Under the pieces are notes generated by a model. It searched no databases. It had not been told where the DNA came from and worked only from the letters and a program-made list of their open reading frames with translations. Shown here piece after piece: positions 11,430-22,422 of a DNA stretch of 64,000 nucleotides. The stretch's first letter is position 1. Each line of letters starts with the position of its first letter. This stretch comes from Nemertoderma westbladi (taxonomy: Eukaryota > Xenacoelomorpha > Nemertodermatida > Nemertodermatidae): the NCBI GenBank assembly GCA_032718475.1, contig JAUCBJ010000071.1, forward strand, positions 1 through 64,000, written 5' to 3'. A program made the translations under genes and the position numbers.

Positions 11430-12818
11430 TTGAAAATCTCGATCTCCCTAAAACTCCCTATCACCCATGACATTTGCTAGATCATCCGCATCTTTAAGGC
11501 CAGTGTCCTTTAAGATGCGTCTCAAGAAAGTCATGGGCTGTCCACCATGCTTATTCACTCCATGAGGCTGCCAAAGTACAAGATTATGCACTGGCTGGTC
11601 CTTACGGCGAAAGCAATGTCCTGCAAAGCGGAGGCGGTTTTGTTCTAGTGTCAAGCTTGGGGGAACCAATGAGACACCTCCAATGTTATATAGTGTCTGG
11701 TTGGAGATGTGTGCATTGTACTGTACAATGAACCCGGCGTAGCATTCTTGTGAATGTGCCATCCAGAGATTTGGTGTCCTCAGCAGTTAGAGCCCAGCAT
11801 GGACTCCCGTAGAGGAGTACTGGAACTACTGCTGCTCTAAATAATCGGACCTTAAGTTTCCGATTAATTCTCGGTGACTTCCAAATCCTGGAAAGCCTAT
11901 TCAAGGCTGCCCATGCCTTTCCCTTACGTATTCGAAGGTCCTCACCTGACTTCCGGATCCATGATCCCAGGTAACAGAAGTCGTCCACATGCTCAAACAT
12001 ACCATCCTTTGAGCTTATGCTCATCCGATCAGAGACTTGCTGAGGACTTTCAAAGTTAACTGTCAGAATTTTGGTCTTTCTGGAGTTAATAAAAAGACCA
12101 ACACTAGAAGCAGCATGTTCTAATTCGCTGAGGAGCCGTTGGGCTCCCTCTAATGATTCTGAGAGTACTCCTAAGTCATCAGCAAAGTCTAGATCAGTTA
12201 GGTACTTGGCAGGATTTCCTCGACTTCTGGAGCCAGTAGGTGGAGTTATCATCACCCCATCATCATTATAATGATCTAAGGACATGCGTAGAACATAGTC
12301 AACTACAATAATGAACAAGAATGGTGCAAGTGTGTCTCCTTGGAGGACGCCCCATAACACTTCAAATGGTTCTGTGTCACCGTCAACAGTAGACACAAAT
12401 GTTGTCGAACCATCATATACTGATCTGATTGCTGCAATAATTTCATCAGGAATCCCATATAATGAAAGTATGCTGAACATACGTGAGCGAGAGACTGAAT
12501 CAAAGGCCTTGAAGAAGTCAACAAAGATAACAGCCAGATGCCTGTCTTTCTTTTTTGATAACTCTTCAATTATCCTTCTAAGTGCCAAAATGGGCTCCAT
12601 GGTCCCACGACCTTTACGGAACCCATTCTGATTTCCACGGAGCAGTCTCTCAATGGGATCCCTGATGCGATTTAATAGAATCCTATTGTATAGCTTTGCA
12701 GCAATCGAGATCAATGAGATTCCCCGAAAAGAACCATAGAGTGTTAGGTTGCCCTTCTTGGGAACTGGCACCAACTTATTTGTTTTCATTTCTTTTGGGA
12801 CTCTTGTTGTTCGGTACA
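11430..12818 (-). pseudogene. LINE-A reverse transcriptase, C-terminal two thirds
   Basis: The frame covers reverse transcriptase from a PVPKKGN segment through RGISLISIAAKLYNRI, the NGFRKGRGT block, IFVDFFKAFDSVSR (first catalytic Asp) and GVLQGDTLAPFLF to YLTDLDFADDLGVL (catalytic FADD). A thumb region follows, with CYLGSWI and LYGSPCWAL. Near 11.74 kb the coding frame shifts; the next frame (11448-11762) carries the family C-terminus (LRFAGHCFRRKDQPVHNLVLW, then a DREF end). The RT core is intact but separated from its N-terminal part by the Gypsy insertion. The C-terminal block matches that of the LINE fragment at 33.64 kb, so both belong to one clade. I did not settle whether that clade is RTE- or jockey-type. 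Confidence 0.85.
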
Positions 12819-13103
12819 TGCTATGTTGTGAGGTGAGCCGAAAGATAGAACAAGAGTTTATCTGAAGCATGTACACAACATAATAATCAATATAATACAT
12901 ATATAGATGTGATAGGTAAGTCAGCAGTCAGGTGGGCGCCGACTGCATAGATATACCAGATACCGGTATGGTAGGTATCAGTATGCAATAAGAAGAACGG
13001 TACAGCAGTAAGGTATATGCAGTAAGGTAACCGACAGAACAGTATAACATACATATATACTATATGGCTACGAGTAGGTCACGAGTATCTCTCATCTCCC
13101 CCT
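12819..13103 (-). repeat. Gypsy 3' LTR (about 285 bp)
   Basis: The LTR is bounded on the transcription-upstream side by a purine tract (AAAGGGGGAGA, about 13104-13115), after which a TGAGAGATACTC start is plausible. It ends in ACATAGCA at 12819. Only its last 113 bases (12817-12929) are found at the other end of the element. A second purine tract (GAAAGGGGGAGG) lies about 55 bases upstream, so the exact LTR start is uncertain. Confidence 0.6.
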
Positions 13104-13132
13104 TTCAGTTTTAGTGAGTCTGGGAATATATG

Positions 13133-16100
13133 TCAGTACCTCTCACCTCCCCCTTTCAGTCTGGGAGATCGTCGCGGGATGATTTTTGACCTCACCTCGT
13201 CATCGAATGTAATGTTGCGTTTGGGTGGGGACCCACGAGGTGTGTCCGGATTGGACGGTGTGGAAGGAGAGTTGCGTGCTCCGACAAAGCGACGGAGGTA
13301 TCGACGGTTGCGTATGAGTTTGCGCCCATTCGAGAGGAGGATTTCGAAGCGGCGGAACCAGAGTTTTCCCACGATAGTGCCAGTGCGGTCCCACAGGCGT
13401 GTCCGTTGACTTTGTAGACGGACCGTCTCACCGAGAGTAAGCGGTGGGAGGGGATGTGCGGATAGGTTATAACGATCAGCCATGTCCTGTTTAAGGATAC
13501 CAGCTCGAATAACAGAATCGGTGGTCGGCTTTGTGGCAAAGGAAGCAGGGTGTACTGGCACGCGGGATCGCATTGAACGTCCATAGAGTAACTGCGCAGG
13601 GGACAAACCAGTGGCAGATGGGGTGTTTCGCCACTCAAGGATGGCCTCAGCAAATGCGCGTTGATCAAGATGTTTATTAGCGGTTTGACACTTTTTTACG
13701 AGGGCCTTCATGGCATGAACCGCAGATTCGGCATGGCCATTGGATTGTGGATATTCAGGCGAGGAGATGCGGTGTGTCACCGACCAGTCGTGGAGGAAGT
13801 TGCGGAACTCCTCTGACGTGAACTGGGGCCCTCCATCTGTAGATAGTTCGACCGGGGCACCATAGTCCCGGAAGTATTGGGTAAATGAGTCAATAAGGTG
13901 GCGTGTAGAGGGGCATGTGCGGTATGCCTCAACTATGGGCCAACCAGTGTGTCAATCAGCATATACAAGGTAATATTGATATGCGTAGGAGTACAGATCA
14001 GCGGAACATTGCTCAAATGGTCGATTTGGAAGCGGGGTTGAAATTAAGTCCTCATGTGGTTGACTACGTTGGTATAGTTGACACGAATCACATGACTCGA
14101 CAGTGTTTTTGATGTCGGAATTCATGCCGGGCCAGTAGAACGCCTGGCGCGCGCGACGCTTGGTACGAACAATGCCTTGATGCGAGGCATGTAACCGCTT
14201 AAGGATTTCACGACGAATGGAACTCGGGATAATGATCCTGGCTCCATATAGAATGAGGTCGCCGTCGATTGACAGTTCCGGTAGTATACTTTTATATTGA
14301 TGGACTGACTGTTTCGGTATGTCGTCAGTGTCTTTACCATTGGCAAGGTAATGGTACAGATCCTGGTAGGGGATGTCTGTTTTAGCAGCGTTGATGATGA
14401 TGTCGAGAGCAGGGTCATGACTGGGATGTCTGTCGGCGACTGATTCATCATCTATAGCACTGACTCGTTGGATGACGGCTGTGTGGTGGTCATCTTGGAA
14501 TAATACTTCATCACTGGGTTGCGGGTCGGAGGTAGGAGCTCGTGAGAGAGCGTCGGCTGAGTGATTGTCCTTCCCTGGGACCCATTTAGCTGTAAACGTA
14601 TATGGGGCAAGTTTCTCGCGGAGGCGTTGGAGACGGGGGTTCTCAATGAGGTCGAGGGTGAACCTGTTGAGGATAGGAATTAATGGTTTGTGGTCAACTT
14701 CGATGTCAAAGTGTGCGAGGCCTTGGAGATATAACTTGCACTTTGATGCAGCCCATACGACAGCAAGTAATTCAAGCTCACACATAGCGTAGCGCGATTC
14801 GGTATTAGTTGTGAAACGAGAGCCACATTGAATGAGACGCCAGCTCGGAGGTGAGTTGAGATCAGCGTTGTGATTTTGCAGCAACACATATCCTAAGCCT
14901 TGGAGACGAGACGCGTCAGTGCGAAGGACGGTGGGCAACGCAGGGTTAAAAGGTTGAAGCACTGGTGGGGAGACCAAAGCAGCTTTAATGGCATTAAAGG
15001 CAGTGGTGTGCACGTCTAACCAGAGAAATGAGTTGCGAGTTTGCAGCAGCGGTCGTAAGGGAGCGGCAACGGCGGCAATTTCATTGGAGAACTCGCCGAG
15101 TTGGTTAACTAAACCAAAAAATGAGCGGAGCTCACGGATGTTCGTTGGGATGGGGAATTCCGAGATGGCTGATACCCGGCTGGGATCAGCTTCGACACCA
15201 GTATGGCCAACAATATAGCCAGCAAACTCAACACTTGGCTGCGCAAAAACGATTTTGTCAGGGTTTAGAGTTATTGAAGCGTTACGACATCGGGTTAAAA
15301 GTTCCGAAACAATAGTGACGTGTTCGTCAAACGTTGTTGTATAAACGATGATGTCGTCTACAATTTTTCTACTATTTGTTAGGCACTCGAGTGCAGCATC
15401 ACCTCGACGGCAATATTCATCCCCGGAGCATGATAGACCCATCGGTGCGCGAAGATACATATAGCGTCCATATGGGGTCAGGAATGTAGTGAGAGGTTGG
15501 CTGTCCTCGTCAAGAGGTATTTGCCAGTACCCATGGGTCACATCGAATTTGGAAAAGTAGCGCATTCCATGGGGAATTGAGAATACTACATCGCGGGGTG
15601 ATGGAAAGGGATGAACTGGTCGGTGTATATGAATATTCAACCGTGTATGGTCGACGCACATACGTAATTTACCGTTCTTTTTCGTTGTCACGACCAGGGG
15701 ACTAACAAACTCAGTTGGGTAGTCCACTTTTGAAATAACTCCCTTTAATTCCATCTGATTGAGGTTTTCTTTGATTTCCTCGCGGTAAGCAAATGGTATG
15801 GGGCGAGCGGCGTGGACTGCGTACGCCTCGTATCCCTTTTTCATGTAGATATGCATAGGGTCACCAGACATGGTGGGCAGTTCGACATTAGGTGAACTCC
15901 CGGCAAACACGTCATTGAATTCGCAAACAAGCTGTTGGTGGGTGTTTTCGATAGTTTTTATAGGTGTGTCGTCCGTGATTGGCGGTGGGGTTGACACAGT
16001 AAGCAGGTTCCCTCGTTGAGCGGTTATATAGCCGGGAATTGGAAATTCTGGGGCTAATAGTCCGTGCTGTTTACATACAATGTATGACATTAGAAACCCA

Positions 16101-16696
16101 TCGAAATCGGAGGTAACATATGCAACGGTGGGTATACAACGTTCATAGTAAATTATATTAATTGAAATGGAACCAAGACATTCCATTTGTGTTTTATTTG
16201 CAGCTAACAGCGGTATGACGTCAATGGGGTTGATATACTGGGTTAAACCATGGGTTTCGACAATAGAATTCGAAATTATGGTGTCATCCGCCCCAGTATC
16301 AACTACTGATGAATTTATGAAAAAGGTTGCATCATGGCAGGAGACAGAGACGCGTATCCTAGGTGGTTTCGATGAAACAGCATAAATGAATGCATTATTG
16401 TTGTTTATGTTTCCATCCTCGAGATCGGTTGCAATATAGCTATTATGGGAGGCTTTATTTGGATGCGACCGAGGGACAGGTTTAGGAGTCGTGGAGGTCG
16501 AGGTAGCGGACTGTTTCTTACCGCAAACAGGAGCTATATGACCTTGTATACCACAAGCGTGACAGGTACTGGATCGATGCGGGCACTGACTCCGTTCGTG
16601 GGCTGAGTAACACTTTTGACAAGATTTTCGCCGTTCATAAGGTTGCTGGTTGGAGCGGGGGGCGGAGGGACTCCACTCCGTCTTTGTTTGTGGCAT
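13133..16696 (-). pseudogene. Gypsy pol: zinc knuckles, protease, RT, RNase H, integrase with one in-frame stop
   Basis: The frame opens with two Cys/His knuckles (CQKC...CPHRSSTCHACG), then a retropepsin with DTGADDTII. Reverse transcriptase follows, with FSKFDVTHGYWQIPL, APMGL and the catalytic VDDIIVY, then RNase H (LRTDASRLQGLGYVLL). The integrase has an HHCC zinc-binding head (HASHQGIV...CDSCQ) and a DDE core whose last Glu is in NGHAESAVHA. One TGA codon (13952-13954) just after the first catalytic Asp region breaks the integrase; the frame is otherwise open from 16696 to 13133. The chromodomain seen in some Gypsy integrases is not evident. The frame ends directly before the polypurine tract. 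Confidence 0.9.
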
Positions 16697-16772
16697 GGGC
16701 CTCGGTACCGTGGGTTGGAGGTTGATCGACCGCGGTGTTAGAATTAGAACTCATTTTAAACATTAAACTTAT

Positions 16773-16910
16773 TGCTGTATTTTAATAACTAAACTTTACT
16801 GCTATCAGCACGTGCGCAATGCAATACATATTCACCAGTCACCAACCTAACTAACTCACAACAATACAGTAGGCACAAACTAACACAAGCATAATACTGC
16901 AGTACTCACA
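16773..16910 (-). repeat. Copia 3' LTR candidate (about 138 bp)
   Basis: It starts with TGTGAG directly after a purine tract and ends in CA on the minus strand. It is a single copy, so it cannot be verified by comparison with a 5' LTR. Confidence 0.4.
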
Positions 16911-19900
16911 ATCTCCCCTCATTTTTTTAAATTAAAGTTTGTTGTAATAATTGTTGCATAAAATCATAGTTTGTATAAAATCAGTTACATATAGTTTTCT
17001 TTGATCTCGAACTTCTTTCTCACATCCTTCTTTGTTAAACAATCAGCCAATTGGTTAGTTCCTGCAACCAATTTAAATGACACGCGACCAAGTTCGAATA
17101 GTTCTCTTAGTATTCCCATTTCGATCATTAAACGCTTATCACGGAGTACATTAGTGGTTTGAATTGCGGTATGTAATGATTTGTTGTTGGTGTAACAAAT
17201 TATCGGTATAGAAACATCAATAATGTTTTCAATAATTTTCGATAAGAAAATTGCCTCCTCAACACCGTCTACACATGCCAAGGTTTCTGCAGCTAATGTA
17301 GATTTAACAACCCGTCGAACTTTAGCAGATTTCCATGTCAATAAACCATTCAACTGAACCTCTCCAAATGGATATGATGATTGGGTGGAACAGTTGCTTG
17401 TTTCTTGACCATTGTTTACTGTAGCTAAAAATATCATATATCCACCTTGAGAAGAGAAACCAACTGCATTACCAAGTGAAGCATCTGTAAATACTGCTAA
17501 TGCTGCACTTGAAGGTTTAAAGTAGGTAGTATCAAATTGCAGACCAGCAGCTAATGATTGTTTGGCTTTACGAATTACCTTATTGAGGTACTTAGCATCA
17601 CCAACTATAGGATGCTTTGCCTGTGAACTTAGATAAGAAGCATCAAAACTTAAATCAGGGCGACTTTGATTGGCAAGCCATGATATAGCTCCTACTCGTG
17701 TTCGATAATCAGAGATTTCATTGGATGTTAATGGTCTATCAACTTCAGCATATTGCGAGATTGGAAGTTCTGTTAGAAGCTGAGCGTATCGAAATTGACT
17801 AATTTCAATTTCATGATCGGTTTGTTTTACATCAATACCAAGATATTTAAAAGCCAGTGCTGCTGTTGAACGAATTTCAAATATACTACATATTTTCGCA
17901 ACAATATTGTTCTTGAAGTATGAGTTACCTCCCCACAGGATATCATCAACATGAATGCATAACAACCCCTGAATTTCTCCATCTTTCTTATAATAAAACA
18001 AAGCTGGATCCTCGGGACAAGCAGTCAATCCTAAATTCGTTAAGGTCCCCCGAAGTTTCATATACCATGCTCGTGGGGCATCATTTAGACCATACACAGT
18101 TTTCATTAACTGCCAAACTCCATCTACCATAGCCTCTGGTGGTGGCTTCACGAATATTTCACGATCGATGGTGAAACCCTGTAAGAAAGCACACTTAATG
18201 TCGAGACTATTTATTGTCCAACCGTATGATGAAATCAGAAACAACACGAGACGAATATTATCTTTATTACATGTAGGCGAATCTGTTCGACCACCAAACT
18301 GTTCTTCAAATCCCCGAACTACAAGGCGGGCTTTGACAACATCATTGCCATTAACAACTTTCTCTGTAATGACCCAGCGTGTAGACACAAGAGACTGACC
18401 AGAATATGGAACAACTTTCACAACACCTTGTTCCTTCCATGTACTTAACTCCTTTTCTTTAGCATCTTTCAATCCTGAAGTTACCGTAATCATTACCTCT
18501 TCATCATCAGGAACAATTTCATAATCCGAAACTTCATCTAGATTCACCCAAGATTTACCACTAGGCAATTCAATATTCCAACAGTTCCTATATTTACCGC
18601 TTGCCTTACCAGCTCGACTTAATATTCTTCCACAAATAACATTATCAGAATCGGTGTATTTAATACGTTGCCCAGCTTTAACATTACTATTTGCAACAAT
18701 AGACACCCATGGTTGTTTTCCACTTTCGGTTTCATTTGAACTATTATTAGTAGGCAACGTCATGTCATTATGATCATTGGCATTGCCGATATCATTGTCA
18801 TCATCATCACTATCATCAACAGATCTTCGCACAACATCACCATTATTAGAGTTTCGGACAATGCTTCCATCGCCATTATTTTTAACAACACTGTCATGTA
18901 CATCATTTGTCAATCGTTCATTTGAATTATTGACTAAGCAAATTCGAGTTTTATGTACTCGAACTATAAACCCACCATGTCTCACATAAACACTTTGACC
19001 CTCAGAACCTATCACAACTCCAGGTCCCTTCCATTCTTTGTGACCTTCTCGCTTGTAAAATACACGATCCCCATTTTCACACTGAAACTCGACCGCTCTA
19101 ACATTATGCTTAAGTGCACGGCGCAATCTACTACTAGACTCATTTGCAATAAATTGTCTACGGGCCACATGCATCGCATTTAGGTTGTCTGCCACTACCT
19201 CACTCGTTGTCTTACCCTCCAAAGCAGCTAGAGAACTATTCTCTAAAATTGGAATTTTTGGATTGAGTCCAATAGCAACCTGGCTCGGTGAGAAACCATG
19301 CACATTAGTCAAACTGTTTCGTGCAACAACAGCCCAAGCAACAGCAATATTGAGATTTACATGACAATCTTGCATTATTTTAAGTACATCATCACCCAAT
19401 ACTGCATTCTGACGTTCACAGACTCCATTACTGAAAGGGGATTCTGCCGCAGTTGGTAATATCTCAATATTACAGTTATCAGCCATACTAACAAATTCGT
19501 CATTATAAAATTCTCCACCGTTGTCAGCCAAGACTTTATTTGGAACACCAAAATTTGAAATCCATCCAGTAAACATCCCTTGAATAACAGATTCAGGCTT
19601 TTTATTTGATAAAACTGCAGCTGCACGGTAACGTGTTGCTAAATCCACCATATGTAAAATAGGATGACCAGTTATAAATTTTAGATCAATAGCTAATCCT
19701 TCATTGAATGTTGTTGCTAATGGTTGACAAACAACTGGACGAGGTGGTGCTCTACGGATTCGCTTACAAACTTCGCAATTATCTCTCACACAATGTAAGG
19801 CTTGTTCTAATTCCGAACTCCAACACTCAGCACGCTTGAGTAAAGTGATAATACGTTTTGTGTCTGCATGTGCAAACTGTCTATGCAGCTTCAATGCAAT

Positions 19901-21230
19901 ATGTTTAACATCAGAATTCACATTTGATATTTGTTCGAGAAAATATGCCACATTTGAAGAACAATTAGGTGCAATATGTATACAAAAATGCCCTGCTCTA
20001 TTCCGAACTGGAGTGATTTCCTTACCCAACATGGTGATTGTTCCCTTTTCAAAATTCATATGTGTGCGAGCCTTTTGCATTGACTGTTTGCTTAATAACA
20101 AAGGAATATCACAATTCACGACTTCTGTAGAAATGAATATATTTTCATTTGCAATACATGCTGGAATTTTTACATTTTTTATCGAAGCTACTGATTCTCC
20201 AGAACCAAATCGAAATCGTACTGAAGAATCCTTTTCAACAATGCGTTCTCTCTGCTCAGATGTTAGACTATCCAAGTAGCAGCTGTACCAAGTTGTACCA
20301 CACACAGTACGACTGCAACCAGAATCCAATATCGCAAATCCCAATTCCTCAGCTACAAAATCTTCTTTATCCTCCCCAGTAAACAAAGTAATGTGAACCT
20401 CCTCGTGCTCGTACTCACCATCATCTACCTCTGTATTATAAACCCGTGTAACTTCTGGACAATCTCTCCTTAAATGAAACCTTGAACCGCACACAAAACA
20501 ACCAGGATCAAAGTTTCCATTCCCTGAAAGACGATTTGTTGACGAAGTTGTGTTATTACTACCACCAAACTGCCGTCCAGGAACATTCCACTGCCGAAAT
20601 GAACCAGCTACTCCCCCACCACGCATCTGACTGTTGGTATTAAACTGACCAGTTGGACGGCCAAATCTATTACGTGGAATTCCCCCAAGTGCTCCGCGAA
20701 AATATCCGGACCCACCACCACCGTACTGCTGGCTAAATCCTCCTCGACGATATCCCGATTGCCCATAAAAAACTTCCGACATATCCGAGTGTTCATCGCC
20801 ACCAACCGCTTCATTAACTTCTTCGAGTTTAATAATAGAGTCACCAACTTCCACCGGCGTTTTTGTTCGTTGATTCGCCAAACGCTTTAAAGTTTCACGC
20901 ATCGCATCGTAGGTGAACCTATTTACCGTAGCCCTCACGAGTTGTTCCATTGGTTTCTCGAGATTACAACCCTTCAAAAGGCGATACGCCAGAACACCCT
21001 GTGGTAAGTGCATGTTATGTCCTCGAACTTTCGCATACAGATTGTCAAACTGAATCAAATAGTCATCCAGTTTATCATTCGGTTTACGCAAATAGCTCTC
21101 AAAATTCTCGTAGGCTTCGAACGCCCTTTCATCCTCACTTTTTAAATACAACTTGTCCAACAGTTCGAGAACTTCTTGAAAACCAGTAACTGATGTTAAT
21201 ATATCTTGCTCGATCTCCATTGCTGCAAAT
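16773..21230 (-). mobile_element. Ty1/Copia retrotransposon nested in Gypsy, lacking its 5' LTR and gag N-terminus
   Basis: An open Copia-order polyprotein is followed by a polypurine tract (AAATGAGGGGAGA, about 16911-16923) and a short 3' LTR candidate (TGTGAGTACTGC to AATACAGCA, 16910-16773). Gypsy sequence resumes before 16700. At the other end no matching LTR is seen near 21230; Gypsy gag passes directly into the middle of Copia gag. The left boundary is better supported than the right one. Confidence 0.7.
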
Positions 21231-21352
21231 TTCGGAGACTGCACCAGTAGCATCGCGGCGTGATTGTTCCCAGGCTCGACAAACCTTAAGAACATCGTCC
21301 AGGGTGGGGTCATCGTACTGGTCGAATATTTTCTCCCTGAGTTCGTCATCAT
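16985..21352 (-). CDS. Copia gag-pol polyprotein, open frame
   Basis: This frame of 1455 codons has no stop. About the first 40 residues are the Gypsy sequence read out of frame; true Copia sequence starts near 21230. Next come a gag region (YENFESYLRKPNDKLDDYL), a Gly-rich stretch, and one knuckle (CFVCGSRFHLRRDC). The protease has LDSGCSRTVCG. Integrase has an HHCC head (HRQFAHADTKR...CEVCKR), LADNGGEF and the Glu in SNGVCERQNAV. RT has SLDIKCAFLQG and the catalytic HVDDILWGG, and RNase H has VFTDASLGN, STLAAETLACVDG and LADCLTKK. Gag-pol order INT before RT is diagnostic of Ty1/Copia. About 100 N-terminal gag residues are missing. The open pol shows that the insertion is young. Confidence 0.9.
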   Translation of the reverse strand: MMTNSGRKYSTSTMTPPWTMFLRFVEPGNNHAAMLLVQSPKFAAMEIEQDILTSVTGFQEVLELLDKLYLKSEDERAFEAYENFESYLRKPNDKLDDYLIQFDNLYAKVRGHNMHLPQGVLAYRLLKGCNLEKPMEQLVRATVNRFTYDAMRETLKRLANQRTKTPVEVGDSIIKLEEVNEAVGGDEHSDMSEVFYGQSGYRRGGFSQQYGGGGSGYFRGALGGIPRNRFGRPTGQFNTNSQMRGGGVAGSFRQWNVPGRQFGGSNNTTSSTNRLSGNGNFDPGCFVCGSRFHLRRDCPEVTRVYNTEVDDGEYEHEEVHITLFTGEDKEDFVAEELGFAILDSGCSRTVCGTTWYSCYLDSLTSEQRERIVEKDSSVRFRFGSGESVASIKNVKIPACIANENIFISTEVVNCDIPLLLSKQSMQKARTHMNFEKGTITMLGKEITPVRNRAGHFCIHIAPNCSSNVAYFLEQISNVNSDVKHIALKLHRQFAHADTKRIITLLKRAECWSSELEQALHCVRDNCEVCKRIRRAPPRPVVCQPLATTFNEGLAIDLKFITGHPILHMVDLATRYRAAAVLSNKKPESVIQGMFTGWISNFGVPNKVLADNGGEFYNDEFVSMADNCNIEILPTAAESPFSNGVCERQNAVLGDDVLKIMQDCHVNLNIAVAWAVVARNSLTNVHGFSPSQVAIGLNPKIPILENSSLAALEGKTTSEVVADNLNAMHVARRQFIANESSSRLRRALKHNVRAVEFQCENGDRVFYKREGHKEWKGPGVVIGSEGQSVYVRHGGFIVRVHKTRICLVNNSNERLTNDVHDSVVKNNGDGSIVRNSNNGDVVRRSVDDSDDDDNDIGNANDHNDMTLPTNNSSNETESGKQPWVSIVANSNVKAGQRIKYTDSDNVICGRILSRAGKASGKYRNCWNIELPSGKSWVNLDEVSDYEIVPDDEEVMITVTSGLKDAKEKELSTWKEQGVVKVVPYSGQSLVSTRWVITEKVVNGNDVVKARLVVRGFEEQFGGRTDSPTCNKDNIRLVLFLISSYGWTINSLDIKCAFLQGFTIDREIFVKPPPEAMVDGVWQLMKTVYGLNDAPRAWYMKLRGTLTNLGLTACPEDPALFYYKKDGEIQGLLCIHVDDILWGGNSYFKNNIVAKICSIFEIRSTAALAFKYLGIDVKQTDHEIEISQFRYAQLLTELPISQYAEVDRPLTSNEISDYRTRVGAISWLANQSRPDLSFDASYLSSQAKHPIVGDAKYLNKVIRKAKQSLAAGLQFDTTYFKPSSAALAVFTDASLGNAVGFSSQGGYMIFLATVNNGQETSNCSTQSSYPFGEVQLNGLLTWKSAKVRRVVKSTLAAETLACVDGVEEAIFLSKIIENIIDVSIPIICYTNNKSLHTAIQTTNVLRDKRLMIEMGILRELFELGRVSFKLVAGTNQLADCLTKKDVRKKFEIKENYM

Positions 21353-22193
21353 TGATGCCGGAAATAATTTGGGTCATAAGTTGCTGTTCCGAGCAATGGT
21401 TACAGGGTTCGGAATTACTCTGTAAGTCGGACAAGCGGACATAGTAGTCATCAAAGGATTCGCCCTGAGACTGTTTAGTGCGGGTAAACTCCACACGGCG
21501 GCACACAACGTTGGTTTTGCGACGATAATGAGCAAGGAGTTGGTCGAGAATTTCGTTGACCGTCATGGTGTCGGTGACGTGCATGATGACTCACATCGCA
21601 TCCTGAGTTTTACGGGAGATGCAGCCATAAAGGTGAACAACCTGGGCTGCGAGGTCGAGAGAGAGGATGTCGTTAACGTTATAAAAGCGTTCGAACTGTT
21701 CTCGCCAGGTTTTGAACTGCGCTAGGGTATAGTCGTTTGTTAATGGTTCGGGTTTGTAAGAGGAATCCACGCGGCGGGATGTCCTGTGGTCGCCAGCGGC
21801 AGCGGGCGCGGGGCCATGGCCGGGGGCTATGGCAGCGCAGCGCGGGCCCTGGGTACCAGGAACCGGTACAGCTGGGCGTTGTTGATCCGTGAGGAACTGG
21901 AAGAAGGCGTTTTGCTGGTCGCGTGCAGCGGCCTGCTGTTCGCGGATGAAACCCATTAACACAGCGACGGAATCACCTTCCACGGTTCGGTAAACTTCCT
22001 CCACGCCAGGGTTGGAGGTGATGTCGGACACGGTATGTTCGCGGACAAATTTCATAATTATGCAACGCATAGAATCTGTGTTCGTCTTGGCGTCGACGCT
22101 GATGCTGAACTGTGTGGCCCACTCCCGGAGTTGATCCCGTGGGGCATCAGCAACGTCAGTCAAAGATGGTAAATCTTCCAAGTTGGATGCCAT
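21230..22193 (-). pseudogene. Gypsy gag, one in-frame stop and cut by Copia
   Basis: The frame starts at ATG 22193 and runs as a gag-type helical protein with a Pro/Ala-rich central stretch, then a capsid-like region (LAQFKTWREQFERFYNV, DDYYVRLSDLQ, CRAWEQSRRDA). A single TGA (21591-21593) interrupts it; the frame is the same on both sides. Near 21230 sequence of Copia type takes over in another frame. The expected knuckles of this gag lie beyond the Copia insertion, at the start of the pol frame (16.6 kb). Confidence 0.75.
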
Positions 22194-22296
22194 AACAGAT
22201 ACGGTGATACAGAAAATCTGTACGGTATGGTATTGCAGTATTGAGAACGGTATTGCAAAGTTCAGAAGTTGGGGTGTATCGCTGAGGTAGCAGACT

Positions 22297-22311
22297 ACAC
22301 AAACTGCACCA
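22297..22311 (-). promoter_or_regulatory. Gypsy primer-binding site
   Basis: TGGTGCAGTTTGTGT directly follows the LTR end (CATAGCA) on the minus strand. A TGG start complements a CCA tRNA tail. The tRNA was not identified. Confidence 0.5.
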
Positions 22312-22422
22312 TGCTATGTTGTGAGGTGAGCCGAAAGATAGAACAAGAGTTTATCTGAAGCATGTACACAACATAATAATCAATATAATACATATATAGA
22401 TGTGATAGGTAAGTCAGCAGTC
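22312..22422 (-). repeat. Gypsy 5' LTR, apparently truncated to its 3' portion
   Basis: The sequence is identical to 12819-12929 but lacks the preceding 170 or so bases of the 3' LTR. It joins LINE-A sequence directly at about 22420. On its inner side, TGGTGCAGTTTG starts with the TGG typical of a tRNA primer-binding site, so the LTR/PBS boundary at 22311/22312 is well supported. Confidence 0.65.

Larger units (their letters stand above)
12819..22419 (-). mobile_element. Ty3/Gypsy LTR retrotransposon inserted in LINE-A
   Basis: In transcription order (right to left) there is an LTR segment, primer-binding site, leader, gag (22193 to about 21230), an inserted Copia element, protease-RT-RNase H-integrase (16696-13133), polypurine tract and LTR. 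The ends contain an identical 113-bp sequence (22310-22422 and 12817-12929), so the insertion is recent. Two single in-frame TGA codons, one in gag and one in integrase, plus the Copia insertion make it non-functional. No clear target-site duplication was found. Confidence 0.85.

Noticed and set aside
12311-12631. Plus-strand ORF opposite LINE-A reverse transcriptase
   Set aside because: It is a shadow of the RT core on the minus strand.
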